Shown: positions 45,001 to 55,923 of the stretch, one piece after another
How positions within the stretch are numbered: the first letter of the stretch is position 1
How the letters are laid out: every line of letters begins with the position of its first letter
DNA from: Panopea generosa
Taxonomy: Eukaryota; Mollusca; Bivalvia; Adapedonta; Hiatellidae
Reading direction: 5' to 3'
NCBI GenBank assembly: GCA_029582155.1
Contig: CM055901.1
Location: 1 to 64,000 of the forward strand
DNA: 64,000 nucleotides
Notes under the pieces: model-generated
What the model was told of the DNA's origin: nothing
Database searches by the model: none
Seen by the model: only the letters and a program-made list of their open reading frames with translations
Made by a program: the position numbers and the translations under genes

Positions 45001-45500
45001 NNNNNNNNNNNNNNNNNNNNNNNNNNNNNNNNNNNNNNNNNNNNNNNNNNNNNNNNNNNNNNNNNNNNNNNNNNNNNNNNNNNNNNNNNNNNNNNNNNNN
45101 NNNNNNNNNNNNNNNNNNNNNNNNNNNNNNNNNNNNNNNNNNNNNNNNNNNNNNNNNNNNNNNNNNNNNNNNNNNNNNNNNNNNNNNNNNNNNNNNNNNN
45201 NNNNNNNNNNNNNNNNNNNNNNNNNNNNNNNNNNNNNNNNNNNNNNNNNNNNNNNNNNNNNNNNNNNNNNNNNNNNNNNNNNNNNNNNNNNNNNNNNNNN
45301 NNNNNNNNNNNNNNNNNNNNNNNNNNNNNNNNNNNNNNNNNNNNNNNNNNNNNNNNNNNNNNNNNNNNNNNNNNNNNNNNNNNNNNNNNNNNNNNNNNNN
45401 NNNNNNNNNNNNNNNNNNNNNNNNNNNNNNNNNNNNNNNNNNNNNNNNNNNNNNNNNNNNNNNNNNNNNNNNNNNNNNNNNNNNNNNNNNNNNNNNNNNN
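45001..45500. other. Assembly gap (500 N)
   Basis: Exactly 500 unknown bases, probably a placeholder length. It abuts copy 1 of the large segmental duplication, whose left edge may be hidden in it. Confidence 1.
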
Positions 45501-45742
45501 CCACTATTACATTTTCCATAGGGCCCCATTGTAACATTTATGTCCAAAACAGAGTGAAAAATTAAATTCTGCAGCATGTAATTGGGCTCAAACTCTTCAC
45601 TGGTGCAAGATATGCAATTATAAAGGAAAAAGTATACCTTGACTAGGATTTTTTTTTAAATTCAATGCTTTTGTGAGACCTATCAATTACCAGAGTAATT
45701 AAAGTCAACTATTCGCCTTAGATGCAGCTTGAACCAACTATT
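45501..45742. repeat. Duplicated segment, copy 1, left part
   Basis: Matches 57497-57737 closely: GTAACATTTATGTCCAA, AATTCTGCAGCATGT, CAATGCTTTTGTGAGACC, GTCAACTATTCGCC. It is interrupted at 45742 by the LTR element. Continuation of this segment resumes at 52414. Confidence 0.9.
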
Positions 45743-46447
45743 TGTTTCACCATCGCACATCATTAACACATAACACACGTTTTTCTATATACATTCATTT
45801 CTTACATTGTTACAACTCTCATTTTAAACTTTAATGAATTCTATTCGACACATGTGCAGTTTCTAAAATATAGTTCAAAATATGTCCCCATTTTTGTATC
45901 AGTTCCTATTTAAATATTACCCATCATCTCGATCATATCATGCAACTCAATTTGCATTTCTATATCACGCTACCATCTAAAACCCATCTGAACAACCCGT
46001 CTTCCCCATGTTAACTCTTAATTTTACATGACCGTCCACCTGGCCTTCCAAAATAAAACTCTAAATTCCTACATGACCGTATATACCTTGCTTTCCCAAA
46101 TATAACTGACTAACTCTTTAAAAATTCGCAACTTGCACACGCTTATTACCGTGACAGCTCGTCAATCTCTCACATTTTGATGCATATATCTCCTGACTAT
46201 TTTACATTCTATTTCCTTAAAAATGCCAATAACGCAGTTGATAGTTCTATCTTTAGTCAAGTTACATTATTTTGTGACAGGGTAATTTATCATAAGTGAC
46301 CTCTAAAGTATTCCCGCTTTGCACTGCATATTTTGTAATCTCATCTTAACCATGAAATATCCCACATAATTATATATTGGCTTTAAATTTCACAATATCA
46401 AACTAAAAACATCATACAATAATTAATTGAAGTGACTGACAATAACA
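45743..46447 (-). repeat. Left LTR (3' LTR of the minus-strand element)
   Basis: 705 bp nearly identical to 51717-52411. On the minus strand it starts TGTTATTGTC and ends GGTGAAACA, the TG..CA pattern of long terminal repeats. It has a few indels relative to the other copy, for example TTAACTCTTAAT at about 46011, missing near 51985. A purine patch (GATAGGGGCAT on the minus strand, 46449-46460) lies just upstream as a possible polypurine tract. Confidence 0.85.
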
Positions 46448-47019
46448 GATATGCCCCTATCAAATTAAAAGAATGTATCAATATACTTTCTTTTAAAAAA
46501 ATAAAATAAAGTCACGATATAATTATTACATTTGAACAATTTCAGGTTTTCTGAATATATCTCATCTCTAAAGTCCATGTTTAATTTCCTCGTACTGTTT
46601 CTTATCACACTTTGTTAAAGTTCAAGTTCAATGTCATTTCAGAATATACTAACTAAGATACATTTGATTTATATACACAATATCTACAAAATTTCACTTT
46701 AATGTCTAAACTGAATTTTCTTCACGCGGTCGTATCCTTCAGCGTGTACAATCTCCTTGGGAAATGTCTTCGAACCATTGATTATATTTCCGTGTGTCGT
46801 TGTATCATAACCATGTCGTTGTACCATCACTTAAACGTCGCTGCGCCATATCAGCCGTCGTAGTCTCGCCATATGTCGCCACACCATATGCTTATTGGGT
46901 CAAGTATGACAACCCATACCGTTGTCATCTTATGCCATTTGTATCATTTTATATAGTCCATAATTTATCATACTGGTTTCAACCTAGTCCGTTGCCTTGA
47001 TATCATTCACCGCCTATAT

Positions 47020-47260
47020 TAGATACATCGTTGATATCTAATTCACAATTTACATCGAATTTCACCGCCGATATCATAATCACCGTTGATATCGAATTCC
47101 ACCGTCGATATCGAATTTCACCGCCGATATCATAATCACCGTTGATATCAAATTTCACCACCGATATCACAATCACCGTTGATATTGGATTCCACGCCGA
47201 TATTGAATTCACCGTCGATATCGAATTTCATCGTCGATATTGAATTTCACCGTTAATTTT
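47020..47260. repeat. GATATC/GAATTC-rich minisatellite
   Basis: About a dozen 18-24-bp units such as CACCGTCGATATCGAATTT and CACCGTTGATATCATAAT, combining GATATC and GAATTC palindromes. It lies inside the LTR element. Confidence 0.85.
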
Positions 47261-47609
47261 GTCGTAGCCTCCTGTATCAGCACCAACGAATTTGCTGAAT
47301 CGTCATGTTCCCTAACTCGGGTTTTGACTTGTGGCCGTGCTGCCATTTCTTCTGCTTCTGAATCGTTTCTGCCATTCTCCATTACCGTTCACAGGCTTCG
47401 TGGAAGCATGCTTTGATAAACATTCTCAGTTTACAAGCTCTATAATAATACTTATAATATAGTACACCCTGAGTCTATAAAAAAACACATAACTTAATTT
47501 GTAAGTTATGGTAAAAATCATTTTCAATCCCGCTAAGTTTGTCAAAACTTATTACTATAAAAATTCCAAAATACTTTTTTCTTTTTGAATTAGTATTTAT
47601 TTTAACTAG

Positions 47610-48020
47610 CTATTACCCGTGCTGCGCACGGAGTTGAGGCAGGTGTTTATTTCAAGGGCCTATAAAATTATTTGGCTCTGTTTGGCAAGTGCCTATTAAG
47701 CTGTGAGCACCCCCATTTTACCGGTCACCCATTTGCGGATAAGCATACTTGGCATACTATTCAACATGCATTGTCATGCATCTACTCGTCATTGGCACCT
47801 ATTTCCGGACAGGGATTTGCACATTCAATCAAGCTTTAAAATTCTTAAAAATTGGCTCCGTTTGGTGCGGGCCTTATTAAGCTGTGAGCACACCTATTGT
47901 ACCGATCACCTATTTCTGGACAGTCGTACTGATTCATGTATTTGTCATGCTTACGTTATACGTAGGCGGCACCTATTTTCGAACAGGGAATCGCACATTC
48001 AATCAAGCTTTATAAACCGC
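47610..48020. repeat. Two tandem ~180-bp units preceded by a GC hairpin
   Basis: Units share TTAAGCTGTGAGCAC, a CACCTATTTCCGGACAGGGA-type phrase and GCACATTCAATCAAGCTTTA. Just before them CCGTGC-TGC-GCACGG (47617-47631) forms a short GC stem within GCTATTACCCGTGCTGCGCA. Confidence 0.75.
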
Positions 48021-48159
48021 ATAAACATATGACGGTAGGGTGTAACTGTTATTGCGTTCCTTAAATTGCGTTTCCCTAACCTTTTCCGCGTTCCCACCTT
48101 AATAAGTGATGTGAACTCTATAAAAAACATGAAAAACGTCGAAAACTGTCTGATAGAAA

Positions 48160-48785
48160 TAATGATAGCGGCTGAATGTCGAAATGCTGGCGAGCGAGGG
48201 GAGCATTCATTGCATGGTACAGCATACAGTAGCAGGCGGGAGAAGCAAGTGCACTTTCATCACGTACCACTTCTGTCTCATAAAAAACAAATATTCTTCC
48301 TAACATAGCTTTATTACTTAATCCTTACGCATCATACTTTTTATCATCACAATTTTCATGTGTTATCATTCAGTTGTAGTGCAATGATTGCTCCCTTCGT
48401 TGTGTGGCAGCACGTGATAGCGGCAGATTGTCGAATTACTGGCTTGCATGGGGAGCATGCATTGCATGGCACCGGGAGCATACGGTAGCAGGCGGGAGAA
48501 GCAAGAACATTTTCATCAGGTTCCAGTTCTGTTCAATAAAATACAAAAATTCTTCCTAACTTAGTTTTATTACTTAATCTTTACGCATCACACTTATTAT
48601 TATCACAATTTTTTTGTTGCAATGCAACGATTGCTCCCTACGTAGTGTGTTTCACCATTGACACGTGGCAGCAAATACCGATTGCTCCCTACGTAGTGTG
48701 TTTCACCATTGACAGGTGGCAGCAAATACCGGCACCCTATTGGTGTGTTTCACCATTCACAGGTGGCAGCAAATACCGGCAAGTT
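48160..48785. repeat. Tandem ~250-bp duplication and ~54-bp triplet
   Basis: 48163-48355 and 48415-48610 share GTAGCAGGCGGGAGAAGCAA, AATTCTTCCTAAC and TTTATTACTTAAT. Next to it GTGTGTTTCACCATTGACA plus GGTGGCAGCAAATACCG repeats three times (48646-48780). Non-coding. Confidence 0.8.
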
Positions 48786-49120
48786 CCACGCCGATAGTGA
48801 CTGAATCTGCGATCGTGGTGATTGAAAATCTTTCCTGAAGCTACGTTGATACATTATCCACTTTGCCACATAGCATATCTTCTTCGCCACATTTATAAAG
48901 CCCCACATACGAAAAATTAGCACGTTCCTTCAAGCGGTTTCGGAGGAGATACGTCAATTACAGACGGCTGCTTACAGAAATAATATATAGATTCCTCAAT
49001 CTTGCTAGGGTATTTCTTTCGAATAATCAATTCATTTCTTTTTTATTTATTATAATCATTATCAGAGGTGTAACTTAGTGTAAATCGAAAAGCTTGCTAT
49101 GAATCTATTATTTTGTGATT

Positions 49121-49760
49121 TTAATCTAATATATTTGAGAGAGCGCTAAATAAAACCTTCAGCTTCTTTTGAGATTTCGATTCCTTACTGCTATTGCTAT
49201 TATTACCATTGCTACTACTGAAACTTGTTTTCTTCGTAGACCTAATTTTCTTAGGTTTTTTAACATGATTAATGTCCATTTCTACTTCCGGTTCAAACTC
49301 ACTACCTACTTCCGTTTCTCTACATTCAGAGTTATTTACTTTTGATAACTCAGCTTCACTTGTACGTCTTTTCTGAATCAGGCATATTTATTTGTTCCCG
49401 CCTTTTAGACGTTTTGAATGAACCTTCTGACTTCAGAGAAAAATCAGTATCTGATTTACTACTAGTGCTATCGTCACTGTCACTGTCACTAATTCTATTT
49501 TTTGCTTAATACGGTTATTTCGTTCATTATGCATTCTGGAAAGTTCTATAAGAGGAATGTTTTCTTCACCGGGAGAACCGTCTCTAACCCTTCTATATTT
49601 ATCAGTCAACCTTGTTAATATTTATTTTACAGAAAAGATATATTACTTAAATTATGATCATAGCCAATATTATCAAAACAATACCCCAATTTAGAAATTC
49701 ACTTTCATCTGGCAACCATTTCAATAGAACTGAAATAACCGCACCTCTGGTAACAATGAT
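49121..49760 (-). pseudogene. Broken 3' coding tract of the LTR element
   Basis: The minus strand holds about 200 codons of protein-like sequence broken by at least one in-frame stop (near 49648) and two frameshifts (near 49505 and 49375). In order it shows a short pre-membrane segment, a hydrophobic run of about 20 residues (49645-49700), a basic boundary, and a long Ser/Asp/Lys-rich tail ending at a stop at 49121-49123. The layout, a membrane helix followed by a polar tail in the last ORF before the 3' LTR, resembles the end of an envelope-type or other third ORF. No fusion peptide, furin site or conserved cysteine motif could be verified. Function cannot be assigned. Confidence 0.4.
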
Positions 49761-50193
49761 TTCTCATCTGTCCCTGAGTAAGAGTCATATTTTCAAATAA
49801 TATGATAAACAACAGTTATATTCTGTTAACTTTGGGTTCACAATTCTAATGTCACAATGCCAATCATTCGATAATTTTAACACAATTGTCGGTTTTTTTA
49901 ATAAGCTTGATTCTTCTTAGTTATCATAGCCGAATGAATATCCAGTCAATCTTATTCATTTCCCAAACCCGTTTTTTAATGTTTATTTACATGGCAAATA
50001 ACGTCTCCCCAATCTTTTATTATTTTATAACACCGTCAACCTAACATTGCCTTTCTTTAACTCTATAACAGTTATTTAATGGCCTCGCTAACTCTCTATC
50101 CCATATGCTTAATTACAAAATATGATACATTTACTAATAAATACATGTCAAGTATATGTACGCTTACTGCACACAACATTAATACGGCAACGC

Positions 50194-50392
50194 TATTACA
50201 TAATATACCTCTCCCACCTTATACCGCTATTCTTTTTACATAATATACCTCTCCCACCTTATATCGCTATTCTTTTAACATAATATACCTCTACCACCTT
50301 ATACCACTATTCTTTTTATATACTATACATTGAGCACCTTATACCGCTATTCATTTTACATAATATACCTTCACCACCTAATACTCTATCAA
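50194..50392. repeat. 40-bp minisatellite, five copies
   Basis: Unit ACATAATATACCTCTCCCAC followed by CTTATACCGCTATTCTTTTT. The last two copies are diverged. It is followed by a TTTTTC microsatellite at 50415-50455. Confidence 0.9.
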
Positions 50393-51259
50393 ACATATAC
50401 AAAAATGAACTTATTTCTCTTTTTCTTTCTTTTTCTTTTTCTTTTTCTTTCTTTTACATACCCCGACATTTCTATACAAAATACGTTTGTGTCACTATAT
50501 CAATGTAAGCTATTCAAACAACCTTACGAAATATATATATTCTCTCATTTAACTATATGCTCCAGTTAGTTATATTTGCACGTTTTATATAGCGCATTGC
50601 CATAGTTTAACCTTTCAGCAGACTCTTTATGACATATGTCAGCGGTAATCTTTTTTTTAGTTATTCACCAGAAAGCTGACTTCAGTGCAATAACTTGTTC
50701 TTCTCATCTATTTTTTTTTACTGCGTCGCCTACCGTAGCTTTAACCTAAATATTTTATACATCGATTCTCTTTTTTTAAATCATATAATTTTATACACCG
50801 TGATTCTTACTTCAAATCAAATATTTCATACATCATTCTCTTATTCTTAACAAATGTATTTATACATCATTTCTCTTACTTTAATAAAAATATTAATACG
50901 CCGCTTCTTTTATTTTAATTCACAATATTTTATACCCGTTTTATCAGCATTATCCGCCGTGTTTCGTTTTAATTTAGTTAGTTCTCCTGCAAAACATTTA
51001 ATTAATTCCCACTTACATACTGCAAACTACCTTGTTTATTTTAAACTAATTTTCTTATATTATATATAATATTTCTTATATTAAACCATGCATGCTTCGA
51101 AATCTAAGATGTACCTTACTTTAAATTATCCCCACATTAATTATATATACTTTAATTATCCCTGCATTAATTATTCTTACGATTATTTATTACTACAATA
51201 ATACCATGAGGTTGCTAGTATTCTGTCTATTATTTTCTAATTGTTTTACTTAATAGCAA

Positions 51260-51549
51260 TTATGCGTGAGACATTTGTCGAACTTCGCCAAATTGTGACT
51301 CTAATTCTAATCTCAAACCTTCCCAAGTTTTGTTTTCGTGATTATCTAGATATCTTCTTAGAAACTGTGATAATAAACCGTCACTCTTCTGAAACAATAT
51401 CAATATTTCTTCCCATTTCCGTAATTATTTATATAACAAAATTTGCCTATCTCATTTACCCAATCTTTAAATAGTTTTGCATCTGTTCCATCATTTTTTT
51501 GTAAGTACTTCGCATTATTTTCAGCCGTGATATTAATTTCTGCAATTTG
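51260..51549 (-). pseudogene. gag-like remnant
   Basis: Just inside the right LTR, the minus strand has two adjoining open stretches separated by one frameshift: 51549 down to a stop at 51400, and about 51396 down to a stop at 51260. The first holds the motif LFKDWVNEIGKFCYINNY and the second FLRRYLDN and TWEGLRLELESQFGE. The W-x(n)-L-x2-L-x3-FG pattern is that of the capsid region of retrotransposon Gag. No zinc-knuckle CCHC follows. A stop directly upstream (51550-51552) and another short frame beginning near 51690 suggest decay of the N-terminus too. Confidence 0.65.
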
Positions 51550-51716
51550 TTAAATTTTAGATTTTTACACCCAGAACATATCTTAAATTATAAAGCTCGC
51601 TAGTTGAAAAGTTGAAATCCGCAATTAACCACTTACTTGTTACGTTTGTACTTCGCTGCCGCGACGTTCCTGGGTCGATCCTTGGTCACGGAAACCATAT
51701 TCTGATCCTCCTTACA

Positions 51717-52411
51717 TGTTTCACCATCGCACATCATTAACACATAACACACGTTTTTCTATATACATTTATTTCTTACATTGTTACAACTGTCATTTCA
51801 AACTTTAATGAATTCTATTCGACACATGTGCAGTTTCTAAAATATAGTTCAAAATATATCCCCCATTTTTGTATCAGTTCCTATTTAAATATTACCCATC
51901 ATCTCGATCATATCATGCAACTCAACTTGCATTTCTATATCACGCTACCATCTAAAACCCATCTGAACAACCCGTCTTCCCCATGTTTTTACATGACCGC
52001 CCTCCTGGCCTTTCAAAATAAAACTCTAAATTCCTACATGACCGTATACCTTGCTTTCCCAAGTATAACTGACTAACTCTTTAAAAATTCGCAACTTGCA
52101 CACGCTAATTACCGTGACAGCTCGTCAATCTATCACATTTTGATGCATATATCTCCTGACTATTTTTACATTCTATTTTCTTAAAAATGCCAATAACGCA
52201 GTTTATAGTACTATCTTTAGTCAAGTTACATTATTTTGTGACAGGGTAATTTATCATAAGTGACCATTGAAGTATTCCCGCTTTGCACTGCATATTTTGT
52301 AATCTCATCTTAACCATGAAATATCCCACATAATTATATATTGGGTTTAAATTTTATAATATCAAACTAACAACAGAATACAATAATTAATTGAAGGGAC
52401 AGACAATAACA
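51717..52411 (-). repeat. Right LTR (5' LTR of the minus-strand element)
   Basis: 695-bp partner of 45743-46447. Differences from its partner number only a few per hundred bases plus small indels, so the insertion is not ancient. Interior sequence begins at 51716 with no obvious TGG-type primer-binding site abutting the LTR. Confidence 0.85.
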
Positions 52412-52413
52412 CA

Positions 52414-53525
52414 TATTCTGAATTGTCCAGAAAGTTGGGATCAGCATCAAATTTTCAGTGGTGATTTCTAAACTACTAACCATTTAATTCATGCTAGCAA
52501 AAAACAAAATATTGCAGAACAAAGCCCTGAAAATAGAAGAAAAATAAAACTAAAGTTTTATTTCTACCTCTTTCATCAGTACTCAAGGGAGATAATGATG
52601 GTGTGAGTCCTAGTGGGGTCGGGGAAGGGGTCTGGGGGACAAAGCCATTCCCATCAGAAAAAAAGACTTTCAGGATGCATTTCCTGCGTTCTGATGGCAT
52701 TTTCAGGAGATATAATGATGCATTCTCAAAATATGTGCAAGTCCAGGCGTTGTGGCGTAAAGGCAGCTACGCCGCTACAAGGGTTTTTGTTTCCGCGGTT
52801 GGATGGAATGTAGTTATCTGTTTCTAGTATCGCACGATCAGCGTTACGTGCACGTGTTTTATTCCCACCTCATGAACAGACTTAACGGATGCATTTTGCG
52901 TTTTATTCATTTTCTATGTTAGTGTTTACATCAGCTAAAATGGAAGATAACATTGCAAAGCCTTTCCCCCCCGTAAGGATAAAAATAATCATGTTGAAAA
53001 TAAACGTAGCAATGTCTTTTAAAACCTCTTCATTGTCCATATTAAATGATCCTTTTTTCTATTTCATAAATAATCGAAAAAGATTGAATAGTACGCGAAT
53101 AAAAATACAATAGCCATGGAAACAACAGCTTTTTTGTAAAAAATTGGTTTGAACATATTTATTCATATTTACAATCATAGAACTATATTTCATAATATGT
53201 ATGGATTAGAAAGGCGGAATAAACACACTTATAAACTTATTCTTGGATTGAAATAGTGTGTAAATATTTTGCAGAACATTAACAATGTTATTTGTTTTTA
53301 GAGTTGTTTTACAAATTTATTCATGTTCTAAAAACAATCAACCGATCTAATAAATATATCTTAATAAATAACTTCACAATTTGTTAGGAATATAAATTTT
53401 AATATGTTTTAAAAACTTGAAAAAAAGAATATTTAAAAAGAGTGAAGTCATTAAAGTTCATGCCGTTGTATAAACAAAAACGATTATTTGTTGAAGTTGA
53501 AAATTCTTGAAGAAGTTGATTCGTT
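52414..53525. repeat. Duplicated segment, copy 1, middle part
   Basis: Matches 57755-58765: GAATTGTCCAGAAAG, CAGGCGTTGTGGCGTAAAGG-like phrases, CGCACGATCAGCGTTACGTG, then an AT-rich stretch up to GAAGTTGAAAATTCTTGAAG. Copy 1 has an extra ~100 bp with CATCAGAAAAAAAGACTTTC (about 52635-52735) absent from copy 2. Confidence 0.92.
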
Positions 53526-53527
53526 TA

Positions 53528-53990
53528 ACAAATTTTGCCCATTAACAAAAATGATAAAACTACGAGTTTTGTCTGAAAAACGCATTTTGCCCATTAACAG
53601 AAATGATAAAACTACGAGTTTTGTCTGAATAACACATTTTTCCCATTAACAGAATGATAAAACTACGAGTTTTGTCTGAATAATACATTTTGCCTATTAA
53701 CAGAAATGATAAATCTACGAGTTTTGTCTGGATAACACATTTTGCCCATTAACAGAAATGATAAAACTACGAGTTTTGTCTGAATAACACATTTTTCCCA
53801 ACAACAGAAATGATAAAATAGTTTTGTCTGAATAACACATTTTGCCCATTAACAGAAATGATAAAACTACGAGTTTTGTCTGAATAACACATTTTTCCCA
53901 TTAACAGAAATGATAAAACTATGAATTTTGTCTGAATAATACATTTTGCCTATTAACAGAAATGATAAAACTACGAGTTTTGTTCATTAA
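53528..53990. repeat. 52-bp satellite, small array, about 9 copies
   Basis: Unit ATTAACAGAAATGATAAAAC followed by TACGAGTTTTGTCTGAATAA and CACATTTTGCCC. It is the same family as 59945-62155 but mostly with GCCC rather than GTCC, so each array has been homogenised separately. Confidence 0.95.
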
Positions 53991-54157
53991 ATAAATAGTT
54001 GATACATGTCTTTGTAATGACTTTGAGGAAAATGATGACTTTTGACCGCATGACAGTTGTTGTCGGTGAATTATTTTAGAAAAGAATGTTTTTGTTCACA
54101 AAAGCATTTTATTTCGTTCTTAATACTAGTATGTATACCTGTACTCGTACATTCAGT

Positions 54158-54330
54158 GTGGAGCGCGTGGTCCAGTGGTAGAGCACCGAACCATGATCAG
54201 GTGTATTGAGTTTGATCCTTCGCCTCGGCCTATGTGTGTTGTCCTGGAGAAAATCACTTTTTCCGCATGTCCCTAGTACTGGTTCTATTAAGGAAGACTT
54301 CGAGCGTGATTTGTCTAAGTTATAATAACA
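54158..54330 (+). mobile_element. tRNA-derived SINE, copy in duplication 1
   Basis: Head GAGCGCGTGGTCCAGTGGTA (A box) and GAGTTTGATCCTTCGCC (B-box-like), then a body with GTTGTCCTGGAGAAAATCAC and CCGCATGTCCCTAGTACT, a core layout common in tRNA-headed SINEs. The orthologous copy at 62317-62475 shows that it predates the segmental duplication. Confidence 0.7.
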
Positions 54331-54617
54331 ATCGAAGTTAATATAATAAGTTTAAACTTAACATGTACATTTCATCTCAGCTAATGATGCCTAAGTTATA
54401 AGTTGACAGGATCTCGTTCAGTTCGAATGGATAACTCTATTGTTTGCATCATATATTTAAGACATATACTTTTCTAATACATCTCTGTTTAATGTATTGA
54501 TTGCGTCTATAATAAAACAGTAACAGCTTGTTATATAATTACAAATGCATCGATTGACAGCTAGGATCTTCAAGTTTTGTATCGTTATTAACCAAAAGTA
54601 TACTGGTATAAAGGTTC

Positions 54618-54749
54618 ATGACTTTGTTACGATTAATTGTTGTATTATGCTTGTCGTTGGTTTCTAGTCAAAATGCTTTTGGGTACATGTGTGCCTTAAC
54701 AACGGCTAAAGCAGATAACATTTACACGGAATTTAACAAACAGATATAA
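54618..54749 (+). CDS. Possible small secreted peptide exon, copy 1
   Basis: A 43-residue frame opening MTLLRLIVVLCLSLVSSQNA, a good signal-peptide shape: short n-region with Arg, an 11-residue hydrophobic core and a small-residue cleavage region. Then come FGYM, ALTTA and a polar C-terminus. A 5' splice-donor-like CAG-GTAGAG follows at 54768, 19 nt past the stop, and is conserved in copy 2 (62918). The second copy keeps most of the frame but its ATG is ACG. Nearly all coding differences between the copies change the amino acid, so purifying selection is not shown. It may be a 5' exon read in the wrong frame, or a decayed gene. Confidence 0.35.
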   Translation: MTLLRLIVVLCLSLVSSQNAFGYMCALTTAKADNIYTEFNKQI

Positions 54750-55378
54750 TTGAGGCTGTTACATCAGGTAGAGTTTTTTGGTATATTGATATTTTAACTA
54801 AAAAATGCATTACACATGCATACAACACACATGGCCTCCAAAACATTGATTTCGAGATAAGAAATTCTCAATATTTTATTTTCCAATGCAATTGGTTTAG
54901 TAATCGATTCATTCATATTAGGCATGGGACAGCTAAAGGAATATAACCGGGGAAGTGTTCAAAATGGCCGAAATCCAAGATAGTCGCAAAAAACATGATT
55001 GTTTACACTTTGATTTCTAAATACTTTTTTTAAAATTAAAATTATGATATTTTGATACATTTATGTGGAATATAAATCTTTTATACTGTAAATAAGTAAC
55101 AATTATAGTTTTAATCAAATTAACTATCAGGTGCGAATCCATGGTAAAGATGTCTAGGGTTAAGGATGGTACAGAAATGTACATCAGAAGCATTTATGTA
55201 CTGCATAGATAACCGTCTTATTGGCTGAACAAGAATTAATACAAGAACTGCTAAACCATTATTACATTTGTAAGGCGTCTTAAAAAAAATGAAATAAATT
55301 TAGTAGAAAATTCAACGATAAAAAGCAAACAACCAACACAATGTTCCGCACGACGTTGACGTTGAGATATCCGAATAT

Positions 55379-55723
55379 CTGTCATTGAAGACCGCAGCGT
55401 GGTCTAGTGGTAGAGCATCCGCATCGCATGCGGAAGGTCGTGGGTTCAATCCCCGGCCGGGTCATACCAAACACTTTAAAAATGGTACTAGAGGCTTCCT
55501 CGCTTGACGCTCAGCATTTAGAGGAGAGTTCTAGGTCTGGTCGGCCCGGTGTCAGTATAATGTGACTGGGTGGGGTATCATACCATGTGTCTGCGGCATG
55601 ATACTCCAGTGTGACAGCGCTTAGAATACTGTCTCAAGTAGGCACCGTCGCGATATGGCTGAAAAATTGTTGAAAGCGACGCTAAACACCATACAACAAC
55701 AACAACAACAACAACTGTCATTG
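55379..55723 (+). mobile_element. Complete tRNA-derived SINE with 9-bp target duplication
   Basis: The element is 55388-55714 and is flanked by CTGTCATTG (55379-55387 and 55715-55723). The head has GTGGTCTAGTGGTAGAGCAT (A box) and GGTCGTGGGTTCAATCCCC (B box). The body includes a stretch with AGGAGAGTTCTAGGTCTGG and GTGACTGGGTGGGG. The 3' end is TGAAAGCGACGCTAAACACC plus (CAA)n. This 3' end (AAAGCGACG.TAAAC) is shared by widespread molluscan SINEs. It is absent from the other duplication copy at the equivalent position (after 63420), so it either inserted after the duplication or lies just beyond its end. Confidence 0.93.
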
Positions 55724-55923
55724 CCTCTTCCTTCGTCTGCCGCTTTGAACTCACGGTTTATTTACTTGATTTTCTTTACTCTTTTAATAAATTTCTGTCA
55801 GATAAAAGTATGGAATAAAAAGAACATTTTACAGTGTTTTGTACAATATTGGGAATATATTGTACTGGTACGTTTTGTAAAAAAACACTGTAAAATAACG
55901 TTATAATATAATATTTAGTTCGT

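Larger units (their letters stand above)
45739..52417 (-). mobile_element. Degenerate LTR retroelement, about 6.7 kb
   Basis: Two ~700-bp direct repeats (45743-46447 and 51717-52411) flank 5.3 kb. TATT stands just outside each end (45739-45742 and 52414-52417), a plausible 4-bp target duplication. Positions 57497-57770 carry the same host sequence without the insertion. A gag-like remnant sits next to the right LTR on the minus strand, so the element reads right to left. The pol region (protease, reverse transcriptase, integrase) was not found, and much of the interior is tandemly duplicated AT-rich DNA. It cannot be autonomous. The length and 4-bp duplication suggest a Ty3/Gypsy-like origin, unproven without RT. 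Confidence 0.8.
53991..55270. repeat. Duplicated segment, copy 1, right part
   Basis: Matches 62156-63420 from TTCATTAAATAAATAGTTGA through the tRNA-like SINE, the small peptide frame and the CCGGGGAAGTGTTC motif to ACCGTCTTATTGG.TGAACA. Confidence 0.92.

Noticed and set aside
44857-45577. Long open frames across the gap
   Set aside because: They consist almost entirely of unknown bases.
55388-55460. Possible functional tRNA gene
   Set aside because: A and B boxes are good, but the sequence continues into a SINE body and carries a SINE target duplication; acceptor-stem pairing is poor. The same applies to the heads at 8120-8215, 19585-19662, 37162-37250, 54158-54240 and 62317-62400.
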